DNA of 64,000 bases from Nonomuraea ceibae (GTDB lineage Bacteria; Actinomycetota; Actinomycetes; Streptosporangiales; Streptosporangiaceae): positions 142,602 through 206,601 of the forward strand of contig NZ_JAHKRO010000005.1 of NCBI RefSeq assembly GCF_019396325.1, in the 5' to 3' direction. The notes below the pieces were generated by a model, which searched no databases, was not told the DNA's origin, and worked only from the letters and a program-made list of their open reading frames with translations. A program made the translations under genes and the position numbers. Positions 8,177-21,564 of the stretch are shown here, in pieces; position 1 is the stretch's first letter; the number at the start of each line of letters is the position of its first letter.

Positions 8177-8677
8177 TCAGAGCATGGACCGCAGGCGGGC
8201 CTCCAGGGCCCTCAGGTCGCTCTCGCTGTTGAGCTCCGGCTCGTGGCTGGCCACGTCCCAGAGCCCTTCACAGGCCAGGCGCACGATCTGCGAGGCGAGC
8301 GGGTCGGGCTCGTCGGCGAGCTCTTCGCGGTGCCATCGGGCCATCGCCTCACGCAGCGGGGCGAGCAGGAAGATGTTGCCCGACGCGCCGGTGACGACGG
8401 CCCATCGTCGCAGCCTGCCCTGACGGACGGCGGCCAGCGTGGCGCCGAGGTAGCGCTCGGTGTAGGTGGCGTCGTCCTGGGCGGCCAGGAGATCGTCGAA
8501 CTCCTGGATCAGCCGCTCGACCATGCCCTTGATCAGGGCTTCCTTGGTCGCGAAATGGTAGAGGAGGCCGCCCTTGCTCACACCGGCGCGGTCGGCGACG
8601 GCGGACAGGGTCAGCGCGGCCGAGCCCTGGTCGCAGAGCAGATCCTCTGCGGCGTCCAGCAGCTCGTCCCTTCTCAT
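8177..8677 (-). CDS. TetR family transcriptional regulator
   Basis: A 166-aa repressor. The N-terminal helix-turn-helix (residues ~8-48) contains LTLSAVADRAGVSKGGLLYHF, the canonical TetR recognition segment. The C-terminal ligand domain is short. I place the start at ATG 8677: homology begins there, and a promoter with -35 TTGCTA (8713-8708), a 17-nt spacer and -10 TACAGT (8690-8685) would start transcription almost at this ATG. The 28-bp palindrome at 8683-8710 covers the whole span between these boxes, so autorepression is very likely. The probable target is the MFS gene downstream; the divergent cysteine desulfurase may be affected too. Confidence 0.92.
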   Translation of the reverse strand: MRRDELLDAAEDLLCDQGSAALTLSAVADRAGVSKGGLLYHFATKEALIKGMVERLIQEFDDLLAAQDDATYTERYLGATLAAVRQGRLRRWAVVTGASGNIFLLAPLREAMARWHREELADEPDPLASQIVRLACEGLWDVASHEPELNSESDLRALEARLRSML

Positions 8678-8682
8678 GCCGT

Positions 8683-8710
8683 CTACTGTACCGTCCGGAC
8701 GGTACAGTAG
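8683..8710. promoter_or_regulatory. 28-bp perfect palindromic TetR operator
   Basis: CTACTGTACCGTCC (8683-8696) is followed directly by its exact reverse complement (8697-8710). It overlaps the -35 and -10 boxes of tetR on the minus strand and lies 22 bp before the GTG of the divergent desulfurase. Position and symmetry make it the probable TetR binding site. Confidence 0.85.
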
Positions 8711-8731
8711 CAAACGAGATACCCTAGCCGG

Positions 8732-9895
8732 GTGAGCAGACCGTCGGCCTATCTTGATCACGCGGCGACCACGCCCATGCTTCCCGAGGCGATCGAGGCC
8801 ATGACGGAGCAATTGGGCAGGGTCGGCAACGCCTCCTCCCTGCACGCCGCCGGCCGCGAGGTCCGCCGGGTCGTCGAGGAGTCACGTGAGACCATCGCCG
8901 ACGCGCTCGGCGCCCGCCCCAGCGAGGTCGTGTTCACCTCCGGCGGCACCGAGGCCGACAACCTCGCCATCAAGGGCCTCTACTGGGCCCGCCGCCCCCG
9001 GCAGCGCCTGCTGATCAGCTCGGTCGAGCACCACGCCGCCCTCGACCCGGCCCAGTGGCTGGCCGACAGCCAGGCCGCCCAGGTCGAGCTGCTGCCGGTC
9101 GACGAGCACGGCCGCGTCCACCCCGACACGCTCCGCGCCGCCGTCGAGCGCGACCCCGACGACGTCGCCATGATCAGCGTCATGTGGGCCAACAACGAGG
9201 TCGGCACCGTCCAGCCGGTCCACGTCCTGGCCGCCATCGCCCGCGACCACGGCATCCCGTTCCACACCGACGCCGTCCAGGCCGTCGGCCAGCTCCCGGT
9301 GTCGTTCGCCGAGTCCGGCGCCGACGCGCTCACCCTCACCGGCCACAAGATCGGCGGCCCGATGGGCGTCGGCGCCCTGCTGCTGGCCAGGGGCCTCACC
9401 CCGGTCTCCGTCCAGCACGGCGGCGGCCAGGAGCGCGACGTGCGCTCCGGCACCCTCGACGCCCCCGCCATCGCCGGCCTCGCCGCCGCCGTGCGCACCG
9501 CCGTCAAGGAGCAGGCCGAGCAGCAGCGCCGCCTCACCGCCCTGCGCGACGACCTCATCGAGCGCGTACGGCGAGCCGTCCCCGACGTCGTGCTCAACGG
9601 CGACCCCGACGACCGGCTGCCCGGCAACGCGCACTTCTCCTTCCCCGGCTGCGAGGGCGACGCGCTGCTCATGCTGCTCGACGCCAGGGGCGTGGAGTGC
9701 TCGACCGGGTCGGCCTGCTCGGCCGGGGTGGCCCAGCCGTCACACGTGCTGCTGGCGATGGGCGCCGACGCGGCGGCGGCCCGCGGCTCGCTGCGCTTCA
9801 CGCTCGGCCACACCTCGACCAAGACAGACGTCGACCGGCTGATCGAGGTGCTCCCGGCGGCCGTCGAACGCGCCCGCCGGGCCGGCCTCAGCTGA
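8732..9895 (+). CDS. Cysteine desulfurase (IscS/NifS family)
   Basis: A 387-aa PLP enzyme that removes sulfur from L-cysteine as a protein persulfide. The PLP lysine is K206 in [15 protein letters not shown]100/H101 stacks on the cofactor, and the catalytic Cys is C329 in STGSACSAG. Because mnmA lies ~1.1 kb downstream on the same strand, its likely partner is MnmA for tRNA 2-thiouridine synthesis rather than Fe-S assembly (actinomycetes use SufS for that). This is inference from context. The GTG start lies just past the TetR palindrome, with a probable short leader. The 3' end overlaps the convergent DUF695-like gene by 8 bp. Confidence 0.94.
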   Translation: MSRPSAYLDHAATTPMLPEAIEAMTEQLGRVGNASSLHAAGREVRRVVEESRETIADALGARPSEVVFTSGGTEADNLAIKGLYWARRPRQRLLISSVEHHAALDPAQWLADSQAAQVELLPVDEHGRVHPDTLRAAVERDPDDVAMISVMWANNEVGTVQPVHVLAAIARDHGIPFHTDAVQAVGQLPVSFAESGADALTLTGHKIGGPMGVGALLLARGLTPVSVQHGGGQERDVRSGTLDAPAIAGLAAAVRTAVKEQAEQQRRLTALRDDLIERVRRAVPDVVLNGDPDDRLPGNAHFSFPGCEGDALLMLLDARGVECSTGSACSAGVAQPSHVLLAMGADAAAARGSLRFTLGHTSTKTDVDRLIEVLPAAVERARRAGLS

Positions 9896-10919
9896 TGAAC
9901 GCCGCCACCGCGCTCCACGCGGGGTCGGTGGCGACGTCGACGCGGGCCTTGCCCTCGCCCCACGTCGCGGCCAGCTCCTCGACCTGACCGCGCACCTCGC
10001 CCGCCGGGTCGGCGTAGAGGTGGAAGATCCGGTGCCCCTCGGCGCTCAGGTGGGCGGCCAGCACCCACGCGCCCGGGACGCGCGACAGCCGCTCCTCGAA
10101 GTCGCGCAGCGCCTCGACGGAGTCACCGGCGGGCAGCTTGCCCGCGTCGCGGCCGGCGTAGGGCAGGGTGACGGCCAGGTGCTCGTCGTAGAGCGGGTAG
10201 TCGACCGGCCGCAGCGGGAAGCGGGCCGCCGCCGTCAGCGGCTTGCCCCCGGCCGTCCTGCCCTCCAGCGCCACCCACTGCTCCCCGTCGAACTCCGCGG
10301 CCAGGTCGGCCACCACGGCGGGCAGGTGGACGGCGGGCACCGCGTCGATCGGCTGGGACGTCACCGCGGTGATCTCGCCCACCCAGCGGGCCACGTCGTC
10401 CTCGCCGAGAACCGCGTCGAGCGCCAGCAGCGCCGCGTCGAGCCGGGCGTCGTCGTCCAGCTCGGAGAAGATCGGGTGGTAGGCCGACACGTCGACCCGG
10501 GGCGCGCCGCGCGGCACCCGCAGCCCGAGCACCAGCTTGCCCACCCCGAGCTCGTAACCGCCCGCCTCCAGCGTGAGCTCACCCGCCTGCGGGTTGGCCT
10601 GCCGCGACGGGTGGAACTCCCACACCAGGTCGGCAGGCGGCGCCGCCAGCGCCCAGCGGTGGGCCAGCGGCCGCAGCTCGGCGTCACCGGCGGCGGTCAC
10701 GACCAGCGCGTGGACGGCGTTGCGGCCCGGCGCCACCTCGCAGACCAGGCCGGAGTGCAGCGCGCTGACGGCCGGGGCCAGCGTCTCGGCGAGTGAGGCG
10801 CGGTCGCCGGCGGCCACCTTCGCGTCGAGCCCGGGACGGGCGTCCTCCCACCACCGCCAGAATTCCGCGATGCGCTCGGCGGAGTCGTCCTCGCCGTTCT
10901 TGCGCCCGAACAGTCGCAT
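9888..10919 (-). CDS. Hypothetical protein, DUF695-like
   Basis: A 343-aa soluble protein with no signal peptide or membrane segment. The N terminus has a Trp-rich helix ([12 protein letters not shown]). The C-terminal part (about 230-343) has the alternating pattern of DUF695 domains: an acidic helix with FEERL, a G(H)RIFHLYAD strand and a final DPAW motif. Family assignment is from remembered pattern only; the function of DUF695 is unknown. The ATG at 10919 is preferred over the upstream start at 11003, which would run into the mnmA promoter region. It sits between the desulfurase and mnmA on the opposite strand, so it is not in their operon. Confidence 0.75.
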   Translation of the reverse strand: MRLFGRKNGEDDSAERIAEFWRWWEDARPGLDAKVAAGDRASLAETLAPAVSALHSGLVCEVAPGRNAVHALVVTAAGDAELRPLAHRWALAAPPADLVWEFHPSRQANPQAGELTLEAGGYELGVGKLVLGLRVPRGAPRVDVSAYHPIFSELDDDARLDAALLALDAVLGEDDVARWVGEITAVTSQPIDAVPAVHLPAVVADLAAEFDGEQWVALEGRTAGGKPLTAAARFPLRPVDYPLYDEHLAVTLPYAGRDAGKLPAGDSVEALRDFEERLSRVPGAWVLAAHLSAEGHRIFHLYADPAGEVRGQVEELAATWGEGKARVDVATDPAWSAVAAFIS

Positions 10920-10977
10920 GCCGTAGATACTCCCAGACGGCAGCCGCGGGTCGCACAGCAAGTACGCTGGGATGGTC

Positions 10978-12036
10978 ATGGGAATGCGTGTGCTTGCCGC
11001 CATGTCGGGCGGCGTCGACTCAGCCGTGGCCGCCGCGCGGATCGCCGAGGCCGGTCACGATGTCACCGGTGTGCATCTGGCCCTGTCGGCCAACCCGCAA
11101 TCGCACCGCACGGGCGCGCGCGGCTGCTGCACGGTCGAGGACTCGCGCGACGCCCGCCGCGCCGCCGACGTGATCGGCATCCCTTTCTACATCTGGGACA
11201 TGGCGGAGCGCTTCCAGCGTGACGTGGTGGAGGACTTCGTCGCCGAGTACGCGGCCGGTCGCACCCCCAACCCGTGCCTGCGCTGCAACGAGAAGATCAA
11301 GTTCGCGGCGGTGCTCGACCGGGCGCTGGCGCTCGGCTTCGACGCCGTCGCCACCGGCCACCACGCCCAGCTCGTCGACGGCGTGCTCTCGCGCAGCGTC
11401 GACGCCGGCAAGGACCAGTCGTACGTGCTCGGCGTGCTCACCCGCGAGCAGCTCAGCCACGCGATCTTCCCGCTGGGCGGCTCCACCAAGGCCGAGGTGC
11501 GCGCCGAGGCCGCCCGGCGCGGCCTGACCGTCGCCGACAAGCCCGACAGCCACGACATCTGCTTCATCGCCGACGGCGACACGCGCGGCTTCCTGGCCAA
11601 GCGGCTCGGCTCGGCCGAGGGCCCGATCGTCGACGAGGGCGGCGAGGTCGTCGGCAGCCACCACGGCGCCCACGGGTTCACCGTCGGCCAGCGCAAGGGC
11701 CTGCGCATCGACCGGCCCGCGCCCGACGGCCGGCCGCGCTACGTGCTGTCGATCGAGCCGGTGTCCAACACGGTTACCGTCGGCCCCCGCTCGGCGCTGG
11801 AGGTCACCTCGATCTCCTGCGAGCGCCCGGTGTGGAACGGCCCCGAGGCCGACGGCGAGCTGACCGTCCAGCTCAGGGCGCACGGCGAGGTCTACGGGTG
11901 CCGCTTCGAGGAGCGTGACGGCGGTCTGGTCATCGACCTCGACCGGCCCGCGACCGGGGTGGCGGCGGGCCAGGCCGCGGTGCTCTACTCGGGCGCCACG
12001 GTGATCGGCTCCGCCACCATCGCCTCGGCCGCCTAG
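10978..12036 (+). CDS. mnmA: tRNA-specific 2-thiouridylase MnmA
   Basis: This enzyme installs sulfur at the wobble U34 of tRNA-Glu, -Gln and -Lys, using ATP and persulfide sulfur. The PP-loop [14 protein letters not shown] is near the N terminus. The first catalytic Cys lies in [12 protein letters not shown] and the second in [10 protein letters not shown], so the full active site is intact. It is about 352 aa, normal for the family. Three ATGs (10972, 10978, 10984) are in frame; a TACGCT -10-like element at 10963-10968 suggests leaderless initiation at one of the first two. The stop shares the palindrome CTAG with the stop of the convergent MBL-fold gene. The desulfurase upstream probably supplies sulfur. 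Confidence 0.94.
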   Translation: MGMRVLAAMSGGVDSAVAAARIAEAGHDVTGVHLALSANPQSHRTGARGCCTVEDSRDARRAADVIGIPFYIWDMAERFQRDVVEDFVAEYAAGRTPNPCLRCNEKIKFAAVLDRALALGFDAVATGHHAQLVDGVLSRSVDAGKDQSYVLGVLTREQLSHAIFPLGGSTKAEVRAEAARRGLTVADKPDSHDICFIADGDTRGFLAKRLGSAEGPIVDEGGEVVGSHHGAHGFTVGQRKGLRIDRPAPDGRPRYVLSIEPVSNTVTVGPRSALEVTSISCERPVWNGPEADGELTVQLRAHGEVYGCRFEERDGGLVIDLDRPATGVAAGQAAVLYSGATVIGSATIASAA

Positions 12037-12662
12037 AGCGTGACCGACTCGCCGGTCTTCAGCCGCCGCATGTCGGCCTTCTGCACGTCGGACTCCAGCC
12101 GCAGGTAGTTGTCGACCAGGCCCAGCCCGAAGTCGTTGAGCAGCCCGTCATGGGTGGAGAACGCCCGGGCGGGCCGCACCTCCCGCAGATAGCCGACCAT
12201 CTCCGACAGCTTCATCCACGGCGCGTTGGTGGGCACCAGCAGCGTGGGCACCTCGACGCCCGGCACCGTCAGCGCGTCGCCGGGGTAGAACACCTCGTCG
12301 TCCACGAGAAACCCGACATTGCTGACGATCGGCACGTCCGGATGGTTCTTGGCGTGCCACTCGCCGAACACCCGGACCGAGAAACCGGCGGCCTGGAAGT
12401 CGTCGCCGTGCTCCACCACGTGGACCCGGACCGGCACGCCGGACAGCTCGGCGGCGACGGCGGCGCAGGTCCAGACCTCCAGGCCGGGCGAGGCGGCGGC
12501 CAGCCGGTCGATGTCGAGGTGGTCGGCGTGCTCGTGCGTGACCAGCACCGCGTCGGCGCCGTCGAGCACCGGATCGGCGGTGAACGTGCCCGGGTCGACC
12601 ACCAGGACCTTGCCGTCCTTCTCCAGGCGTACGCAGGCGTGACCGTACTTCGTGAGCTTCAT
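12033..12662 (-). CDS. MBL-fold metallo-hydrolase
   Basis: A 209-aa metallo-beta-lactamase-fold protein. The metal motif HEHADH is at residues 43-48. A second His lies in the [10 protein letters not shown] segment (~120), an Asp in YPGDAL (~145) and a final STHDG (~180) supplies the last ligand. It is similar to UlaG/YycJ-like small hydrolases, but the substrate is unknown. It is convergent with mnmA, and the two stop codons overlap on the palindrome CTAG (12033-12036). Its start lies 23 bp from the divergent methionine synthase-like gene, so the two may share a promoter region. Confidence 0.87.
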   Translation of the reverse strand: MKLTKYGHACVRLEKDGKVLVVDPGTFTADPVLDGADAVLVTHEHADHLDIDRLAAASPGLEVWTCAAVAAELSGVPVRVHVVEHGDDFQAAGFSVRVFGEWHAKNHPDVPIVSNVGFLVDDEVFYPGDALTVPGVEVPTLLVPTNAPWMKLSEMVGYLREVRPARAFSTHDGLLNDFGLGLVDNYLRLESDVQKADMRRLKTGESVTL

Positions 12663-12685
12663 CTTCGAGAGCCTACGCTTGTCCC

Positions 12686-15893
<3,208 letters not shown>

Positions 15894-16023
15894 CGTTGGG
15901 CTAATAACACGCTGGGTGGGTATATGCCGGGAAGGCGACGTGACGGAACGTACGCGCTTGGTTTCGCGAAGTGGGGTTAAGGTCGTACCCTCCCATAGTG
16001 ACCTAATGGGGGTTCTGTTACCG

Positions 16024-18084
16024 ATGACTGACCCAACCGACACCCGCGACACAGGACCGCGCGTCGGCACGCCCCTCTGGGCGTTCCTCGCGGGCGTCAC
16101 CGTGATCGGCTTCACCGCGCTCGTCGTCGCCCTGCTCAGGCTCGACACCGCCGAGTTCGCCGAGCTCGTCCGCACGCCGCTGTTCTGGGTGCTCGCGGTC
16201 CTGGTCGTCCTCGGTGAGCTGCGGCCCGTCATGGTGTCGTCCGCCACCGCCGTGGGCGGCACCTACCCGTCGACGATGTTCACCTTCGCCGTGCTGCTCC
16301 ACTTCGGGCTGCCGGTCGCCGCGCTCATGCAGGCCGTCGCCGTCGTCGTCAACGGCGTGGCCACGCGCAAGGCCTGGCACCGGGTGATGTTCAACATCGC
16401 CCAGTCGACGCTCGCGCTGACCACCGCCGCCGTGGTGCTCGGCGTGTTCCGCATCGTGCCCAGCGCCGCCCTGCCGTGGGTGCCCTCGGGTCCCGACCTG
16501 CTCGCCATCGCGCTGTCCGGCGTCGCCTACTTCGCCGCCCGCGCCATGCTCGTCAGCGGCGCGGTCGCCCTGCACGAGCGCCGCTCGATCGTGCGCGTCC
16601 TGCGGGTCACCGCCGGTCCGCAGAGCCTCGTGTACGCCGCGCTCCTCGGCCTGGCCCCGCTGGTCGTCGTCGTCATGAGCCATTCGCCGGGGCTGGTGCC
16701 GCTGTTCGTGGCGCCGCTCGCGGCCGTTTACTTCACCGCCACGCTCTCCATGCGCCGTGACCACCAGGCGCTGCACGACGAGCTGACCGGGCTGCCCAAC
16801 CGCAAGATGCTCATCGTCTCCACCGAGGAGGCGCTCGCCGAGGCCCGCCAGGACGAGCGGGTCGGCCTCTTCCTCCTCGACCTCGACCGGTTCAAGGAGG
16901 TCAACGACACGATGGGGCACCCGGTCGGCGACCGGCTGCTGCAACTGGTCGCCCACCGCCTCACCCACTCTGTCCGGCCCGGCGACGTCGTGGCCCGGCT
17001 GGGCGGTGACGAGTTCGCGGTGCTGCTGCCGTCCATCCGCGACGCCCACGCGGCCCGCGAGGTGGCCGCCCGGCTGCGGGCCGCGCTGACCGAGCCCGTA
17101 CGGCTCGAAGGCATGTCCTTCGACCTCGACGGCTCCGTCGGCATCGCCCTCTACCCCGACCACGCCCCCGACTTCGAGCTGCTGCTCCAGCGCGCCGACG
17201 TCGCCATGTACCTGGCCAAGGAAGGCCGCACCGGGGTGGAGCTCTACCAGCCGGACAAGGACCGCAACTCGCCCGAACGCCTGAACCTGCTCGGCGACCT
17301 GCGCCGCGCCATCGACAACGCCGACCTCAAGCTGCACTACCAGCCCAAGGTCGGCCTCACCGGCGGCGCCATCTACGGCGTCGAGGCGCTGCTGCGCTGG
17401 CACCACCCCGTGCACGGGCCGATCGCCCCGTCCGACTACATCCCGCTCGCCGAGCAGTCCTACCTCATGCGCCAGCTCACCGAGTACGTCGTCCACGAGG
17501 CGCTGGAGCAGGCCGCCCGCTGGTGGCACACCGGGCTGCAGATCCCGATCTCGGTCAACATCTCCGCCCGCGACCTGCTCGGCTCCGCGCTGCCCGAACA
17601 GCTCGAAGCCGGCCTGGCCAAGCTCCGGCTGCCGCCCGCCGCCATCCAGCTGGAGGTCACCGAGCGCATCCTGACCGGCGAGCAGGCCTACACCCACGAG
17701 ACCATCAAGGCCCTGGCCACGCTCGGCGTCCCCCTGGCGCTCGACGACTTCGGCACCGGCTACTCCTCGCTCATCCGGCTCCAGCGGCTGGCGGTCTCCG
17801 AGGTGAAGATCGACGCCTCGTTCGTGCGCCGCATCGCCGAGTCCGAGGACGACGACCGCATCGTCCGCTCCATCGTCGACCTGGTCCGCTCCCTCGGCCT
17901 GCGCTCGGTCGCCGAGGGCGTCGAGTCCGACGAGGTCGCCCTGCGGCTGGCCGAGATGGGCTGCGACGTCGGCCAGGGATGGCTGTTCGGCCAGCCCATG
18001 CCCGCCGCCGACGCCACCGCCTGGCTGCTGCGCCGCGCCGACGCCTCCTACGACCTTCGCTCCGAGGTCACCCAGACCGCCTGA
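16024..18084 (+). CDS. Membrane GGDEF-EAL protein (c-di-GMP turnover)
   Basis: A 686-aa bifunctional-type protein. About seven hydrophobic segments occupy residues ~18-245. The GGDEF domain has an intact LGGDEFAVL at 326-334. The EAL domain starts with EAL at 454-456, and DDFGTGYS (~573) and KIDASFV follow, so both cyclase and phosphodiesterase sites look functional. Substrate and product is the second messenger c-di-GMP, which in actinomycetes controls development through BldD. I use ATG 16024 because codon use is coding-like only from here. The in-frame start at 15916 covers low-GC3 sequence and is rejected. The membrane sensor part resembles MASE-type domains but is unassigned. Confidence 0.9.
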   Translation: MTDPTDTRDTGPRVGTPLWAFLAGVTVIGFTALVVALLRLDTAEFAELVRTPLFWVLAVLVVLGELRPVMVSSATAVGGTYPSTMFTFAVLLHFGLPVAALMQAVAVVVNGVATRKAWHRVMFNIAQSTLALTTAAVVLGVFRIVPSAALPWVPSGPDLLAIALSGVAYFAARAMLVSGAVALHERRSIVRVLRVTAGPQSLVYAALLGLAPLVVVVMSHSPGLVPLFVAPLAAVYFTATLSMRRDHQALHDELTGLPNRKMLIVSTEEALAEARQDERVGLFLLDLDRFKEVNDTMGHPVGDRLLQLVAHRLTHSVRPGDVVARLGGDEFAVLLPSIRDAHAAREVAARLRAALTEPVRLEGMSFDLDGSVGIALYPDHAPDFELLLQRADVAMYLAKEGRTGVELYQPDKDRNSPERLNLLGDLRRAIDNADLKLHYQPKVGLTGGAIYGVEALLRWHHPVHGPIAPSDYIPLAEQSYLMRQLTEYVVHEALEQAARWWHTGLQIPISVNISARDLLGSALPEQLEAGLAKLRLPPAAIQLEVTERILTGEQAYTHETIKALATLGVPLALDDFGTGYSSLIRLQRLAVSEVKIDASFVRRIAESEDDDRIVRSIVDLVRSLGLRSVAEGVESDEVALRLAEMGCDVGQGWLFGQPMPAADATAWLLRRADASYDLRSEVTQTA

Positions 18085-18183
18085 CCAGCGGACCGGCGCA
18101 CGGGTAATGGTTCGGAGGCGATCGGCCGACGCCCCTAGGATGTGAGTGTCCAAACTCCATCCACGAAACGGGTTCAACGACTC

Positions 18184-18483
18184 ATGTCCGCCATAACCCG
18201 CGACGAGGTCGCGCATCTGGCCCGGTTGTCCAGGCTGGCGCTCACCGACGACGAGCTCGACCACTACGCCACGCAACTCGATGCCATCATCGAGTCGGTC
18301 GCGAAGGTGGCAGAGGTCGCCGCCGAGGACGTGCCGCCTTCGTCGCACGCTCTCCCGCTGACCAACGTTTTCCGTCCCGACGAGGTGCGACAGTCCCTGA
18401 CGCCCGAGCAGGCCCTTTCGGGCGCTCCCGCCGTCGAGGACGACCGCTTCCGGGTGCCGCGCATCCTCGGGGAGGAGGCATGA
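18184..18483 (+). CDS. gatC: Glutamyl-tRNA(Gln)/Asp-tRNA(Asn) amidotransferase subunit C
   Basis: GatC (99 aa) wraps around GatA and stabilises the GatCAB amidotransferase that converts mischarged Glu-tRNA-Gln or Asp-tRNA-Asn. The N terminus [21 protein letters not shown] and the C-terminal FRPDEV...[15 protein letters not shown] match the family. ATG 18184 fits homology; an upstream in-frame GTG at 18142 is rejected. A -10-like TAGGAT near 18136 probably drives the operon. gatA starts 4 nt inside its end (ATGA-type overlap). Confidence 0.95.
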   Translation: MSAITRDEVAHLARLSRLALTDDELDHYATQLDAIIESVAKVAEVAAEDVPPSSHALPLTNVFRPDEVRQSLTPEQALSGAPAVEDDRFRVPRILGEEA

Positions 18484-19973
18484 GCCTGATCCGCAAGACG
18501 GCCGCCGAGCTGGGCGCGATGATCGCCGCCGGTGAGGTGTCGGCCGCCGAGGTGGCCGAGGCGCACCTCGACCGGATGGCCGAGGTCGAGCCCAAGGTCA
18601 AGGCGTTCCTGCACGTCGACCGCGAGACCACGCTGGAGCAGGCCAGGGCCGTCGACGCCCGGCTGAAGGCGGGGGAGAAGCTCGGGCCGCTGGCCGGGGT
18701 GCCGATCGCGCACAAGGACATCTTCACCACCCGCGACATGCCGACCACGGCCGCGTCCAAGATCCTGCAGGGCTGGCGCCCGCCTTACGATGCGACCGTG
18801 ACGCGCCGGCTGCGCGAGGCCGGGCTGGTCATCCTGGGCAAGACCAACCTGGACGAGTTCGCCATGGGCTCCTCCACGGAGAACTCTGCCTACCAGCTCA
18901 CGCACAACCCGTGGGACCTGACCAGGGTGCCCGGCGGCTCGTCGGGCGGCTCCAGCGCGGCCGTGGCCGCCTATGAGGCGCCGCTGTCGACGGGCACCGA
19001 CACGGGCGGCTCGATCCGCCAGCCGGCCGCGGTGACCGGCATCGTGGGCATGAAGCCGACCTACGGCGGCTCGTCCCGCTACGGCCTGATCGCCTTCGCC
19101 AGCTCGCTCGACACGCCGGGCCCGTTCGCCCGCAACGTGCTCGACGCCGCGCTGCTGCAGGAGGCGTTCTCCGGGCACGACCCGATGGACTCGACCTCCA
19201 TCGACGCCCCGGTCCCGTCCGTCGTCGAGGCCGCCCGCAACGGTGACGTGGCCGGGATGCGCATCGGCGTGGTGCGCGAGTTCGCCGGCGGCGACGGCGT
19301 CCAGCCGGGCGTGCTGGCCCGCTTCAACGAGGCCGTCCAGCTCCTGGAGTCGCTCGGCGCCAAGGTCGTCGAGGTCTCCTGCCCGTCGTTCGCGAGCGCG
19401 CTGCCGGCCTACTACCTGATCGCGCCGTCGGAGTGCAGCTCCAACCTGGCCCGCTTCGACGCCATGCGCTACGGCCTGCGCGTCGGCGACGACGGCACGC
19501 GCAGCGCCGAGGAGGTCATGGCGCTGACCCGGGCGGCCGGGTTCGGCCCCGAGGTCAAGCGGCGCATCATGCTCGGCACCTACGCGCTGTCGAGCGGCTA
19601 CTACGACGCCTACTACGGCCAGGCGCAGAAGGTCCGCACCGTCATCGCCCGCGAGTTCGAGGCCGCCTACCAGCAGGTGGACGTGCTGATCTCGCCGACG
19701 ACGCCGACGACGGCGTTCCCGATCGGCGAGCGCGCCGACGACCCCATGGCCATGTACCTGGCCGACCTCTACACCATCCCGTCCAACCTGACGGGCAACG
19801 CGGCCATCTCGGTGCCGTGCGGCCTGGCGGACGAGGACGGTCTGCCGGTCGGCCTGCAGATCATGGCCCCGGTCCTGGGCGACGACCGCTGCTACCGGGT
19901 CGGCGCCGCCGTCGAGAAGGCCCTGGAGAGCCGCTGGGGCGGCCCGTTGCTGAAGGAGGCCCCGTCGCTATGA
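18480..19973 (+). CDS. gatA: Glu-tRNA(Gln) amidotransferase subunit A
   Basis: GatA is the amidase that releases ammonia from glutamine for GatB. The 497-aa protein has the amidase-signature triad: K79 in [10 protein letters not shown]154 in [10 protein letters not shown] and S178 in [11 protein letters not shown]. These positions match known GatA enzymes exactly. The glycine-rich signature core is complete. It is translationally coupled to gatC upstream and to gatB downstream, where ATG overlaps its TGA. The organism therefore probably lacks a glutaminyl-tRNA synthetase, as usual in actinomycetes. Confidence 0.97.
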   Translation: MSLIRKTAAELGAMIAAGEVSAAEVAEAHLDRMAEVEPKVKAFLHVDRETTLEQARAVDARLKAGEKLGPLAGVPIAHKDIFTTRDMPTTAASKILQGWRPPYDATVTRRLREAGLVILGKTNLDEFAMGSSTENSAYQLTHNPWDLTRVPGGSSGGSSAAVAAYEAPLSTGTDTGGSIRQPAAVTGIVGMKPTYGGSSRYGLIAFASSLDTPGPFARNVLDAALLQEAFSGHDPMDSTSIDAPVPSVVEAARNGDVAGMRIGVVREFAGGDGVQPGVLARFNEAVQLLESLGAKVVEVSCPSFASALPAYYLIAPSECSSNLARFDAMRYGLRVGDDGTRSAEEVMALTRAAGFGPEVKRRIMLGTYALSSGYYDAYYGQAQKVRTVIAREFEAAYQQVDVLISPTTPTTAFPIGERADDPMAMYLADLYTIPSNLTGNAAISVPCGLADEDGLPVGLQIMAPVLGDDRCYRVGAAVEKALESRWGGPLLKEAPSL

Positions 19974-21463
19974 CCATGGTCTATGACGAAGCGCTCGAAC
20001 GGTTCGAGCCGGTGCTCGGGCTGGAGACGCACGTCGAGCTGGGCACCAACTCCAAGATGTTCTGCGGCTGCCGCACCGCGTTCGGTGCGCCGGCCAACAC
20101 GCAGGTGTGCCCGACGTGCCTGGCGCTGCCCGGCGCGCTGCCGGTGGCCAACGCCGCCGCGATCGAGTCGACGATCCGGATCGGGCTGGCGCTCAACTGC
20201 TCGATCGCCGAGTGGTGCCGCATGGCCAGGAAGAACTACTTCTACCCGGACATGCCGAAGAACTACCAGATCTCCCAGTACGACGAGCCGCTCTGCTTCG
20301 ACGGCTATATCGACGTCGAGGTCTACGGCGAGACGGTGCGGATCGAGATCGAGCGCGTGCACCTGGAGGAGGACACCGGCAAGTCGACCCACGTGGGCGG
20401 CGCGACGGGCCGCATCCACGGGGCCGATTACTCGATCGTCGACTACAACCGGGCGGGCATCCCGCTGGTCGAGATCGTCACCAAGCCGATCCCGGGCACC
20501 GACCGGCTCGCGCCGGAGGTGGCCAGGGCGTACGTGACGGAGCTGCGCGAGATCATGCGCTCGCTGGGCGTCTCCGACGTGCGCATGGAGGAGGGCTCGC
20601 TGCGCTGCGACGTGAACGTCTCGCTCATGGAGCGCGGCGCCTCCGAGTGGGGCACCCGTACGGAGACCAAGAACGTCAACTCGCTGCGCAGCGTCGAGCG
20701 GGCGGTGCGCAGCGAGATCGAGCGGCAGGCGGGCGTGCTGGCCGGCGGCGGCCGGATCGTGCAGGAGACGCGCCACTTCCACGAGGACACCGGCACCACC
20801 ACGCCCGGCAGGTCCAAGGAGGAGGCGCAGGACTACCGCTACTTCCCCGAGCCGGACCTGGTGCCGATCGCGCCGGACCCGGCGTGGGTGGCGGAGCTGA
20901 AGGCGGCGCTGCCGGAGCTGCCGTCGGTCAGGCGCAAGCGGCTGCAGGCCGAGTGGGGCCTGTCCGACCTCGACATGCAGGCGATGCACAACGCCGACGC
21001 GATCGAGCTGGTCGAGGCGACGGTCAAGGCGGGCGCGCCGGCCGCCGACGCGCGCAAGTGGTGGATGGGCGAGCTGGCCCGCCGCGCGAACGAGACGGCG
21101 ACGCCGCTGGCCGACCTGCCGATCACGCCGGAGCAGATCGCCCGGGTGACCGAGCTGGTGGCGTCCGGTGCGCTCAACGACAAGCTGGCCCGCGAGGTGC
21201 TGGAGGGCGTGCTCGCCGGTGAGGGCACGCCGGACGACGTCGTGGAGAAGCGCGGGCTCAAGATCGTCAACGACGAGGGCGAGCTGTCGGCGATCATCGA
21301 CGAGGTGCTGGCGGCCAACGCCGACGCGGCCGACAAGGTGCGGTCCGGCAAGATCGCGGCGGTCGGCGCGCTGGTGGGCGGCGTGATGAAGGCCAGCCGG
21401 GGCAAGGCCGACGCGGCTCGGGCGCGCGAGCTGATCCTGGAGAAGCTGGGCGTCTCCGCCTAG
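19970..21463 (+). CDS. gatB: Asp/Glu-tRNA amidotransferase subunit B
   Basis: GatB binds the mischarged tRNA, phosphorylates the acyl group and channels ammonia to it. The 497-aa product begins [18 protein letters not shown] and has the family motif [16 protein letters not shown] second zinc pair lies in CPTCLALPG, and the core region reads [17 protein letters not shown]. The C-terminal helical YqeY-like tail is complete (to residue 497). The start is fixed by the ATGA overlap with gatA and a GAAGGAGG-like ribosome site just upstream (~19950). Much longer in-frame reading upstream is a shadow of gatA. Confidence 0.97.
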   Translation: MTMVYDEALERFEPVLGLETHVELGTNSKMFCGCRTAFGAPANTQVCPTCLALPGALPVANAAAIESTIRIGLALNCSIAEWCRMARKNYFYPDMPKNYQISQYDEPLCFDGYIDVEVYGETVRIEIERVHLEEDTGKSTHVGGATGRIHGADYSIVDYNRAGIPLVEIVTKPIPGTDRLAPEVARAYVTELREIMRSLGVSDVRMEEGSLRCDVNVSLMERGASEWGTRTETKNVNSLRSVERAVRSEIERQAGVLAGGGRIVQETRHFHEDTGTTTPGRSKEEAQDYRYFPEPDLVPIAPDPAWVAELKAALPELPSVRRKRLQAEWGLSDLDMQAMHNADAIELVEATVKAGAPAADARKWWMGELARRANETATPLADLPITPEQIARVTELVASGALNDKLAREVLEGVLAGEGTPDDVVEKRGLKIVNDEGELSAIIDEVLAANADAADKVRSGKIAAVGALVGGVMKASRGKADAARARELILEKLGVSA

Positions 21464-21486
21464 CGGTTCCGCACGTCCGTACGCGG

Positions 21487-21516
21487 CCTAGGTCCATCTG
21501 ACCGGGTGGACCTAGG
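21487..21516. promoter_or_regulatory. 10-bp inverted repeat between gatB and an MFS gene
   Basis: CCTAGGTCCA (21487-21496) and TGGACCTAGG (21507-21516) are perfect inverted repeats separated by 10 nt. It may end gatCAB transcription, though there is no T-run. It may also be an operator for the MFS gene, whose ATG is 49 bp downstream. CCTAGG is rare in GC-rich DNA, which favours a specific site. Confidence 0.5.
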
Positions 21517-21564
21517 ACCGCGGCGGGAGGTGCCCGCGCGCGCGACGGCCTAACGTCGGGTCCC

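Noticed and set aside
15894..16023. Possible c-di-GMP riboswitch before the first GGDEF-EAL gene
   Set aside because: No GEMM-like paired core could be found by eye in the 130-bp gap.
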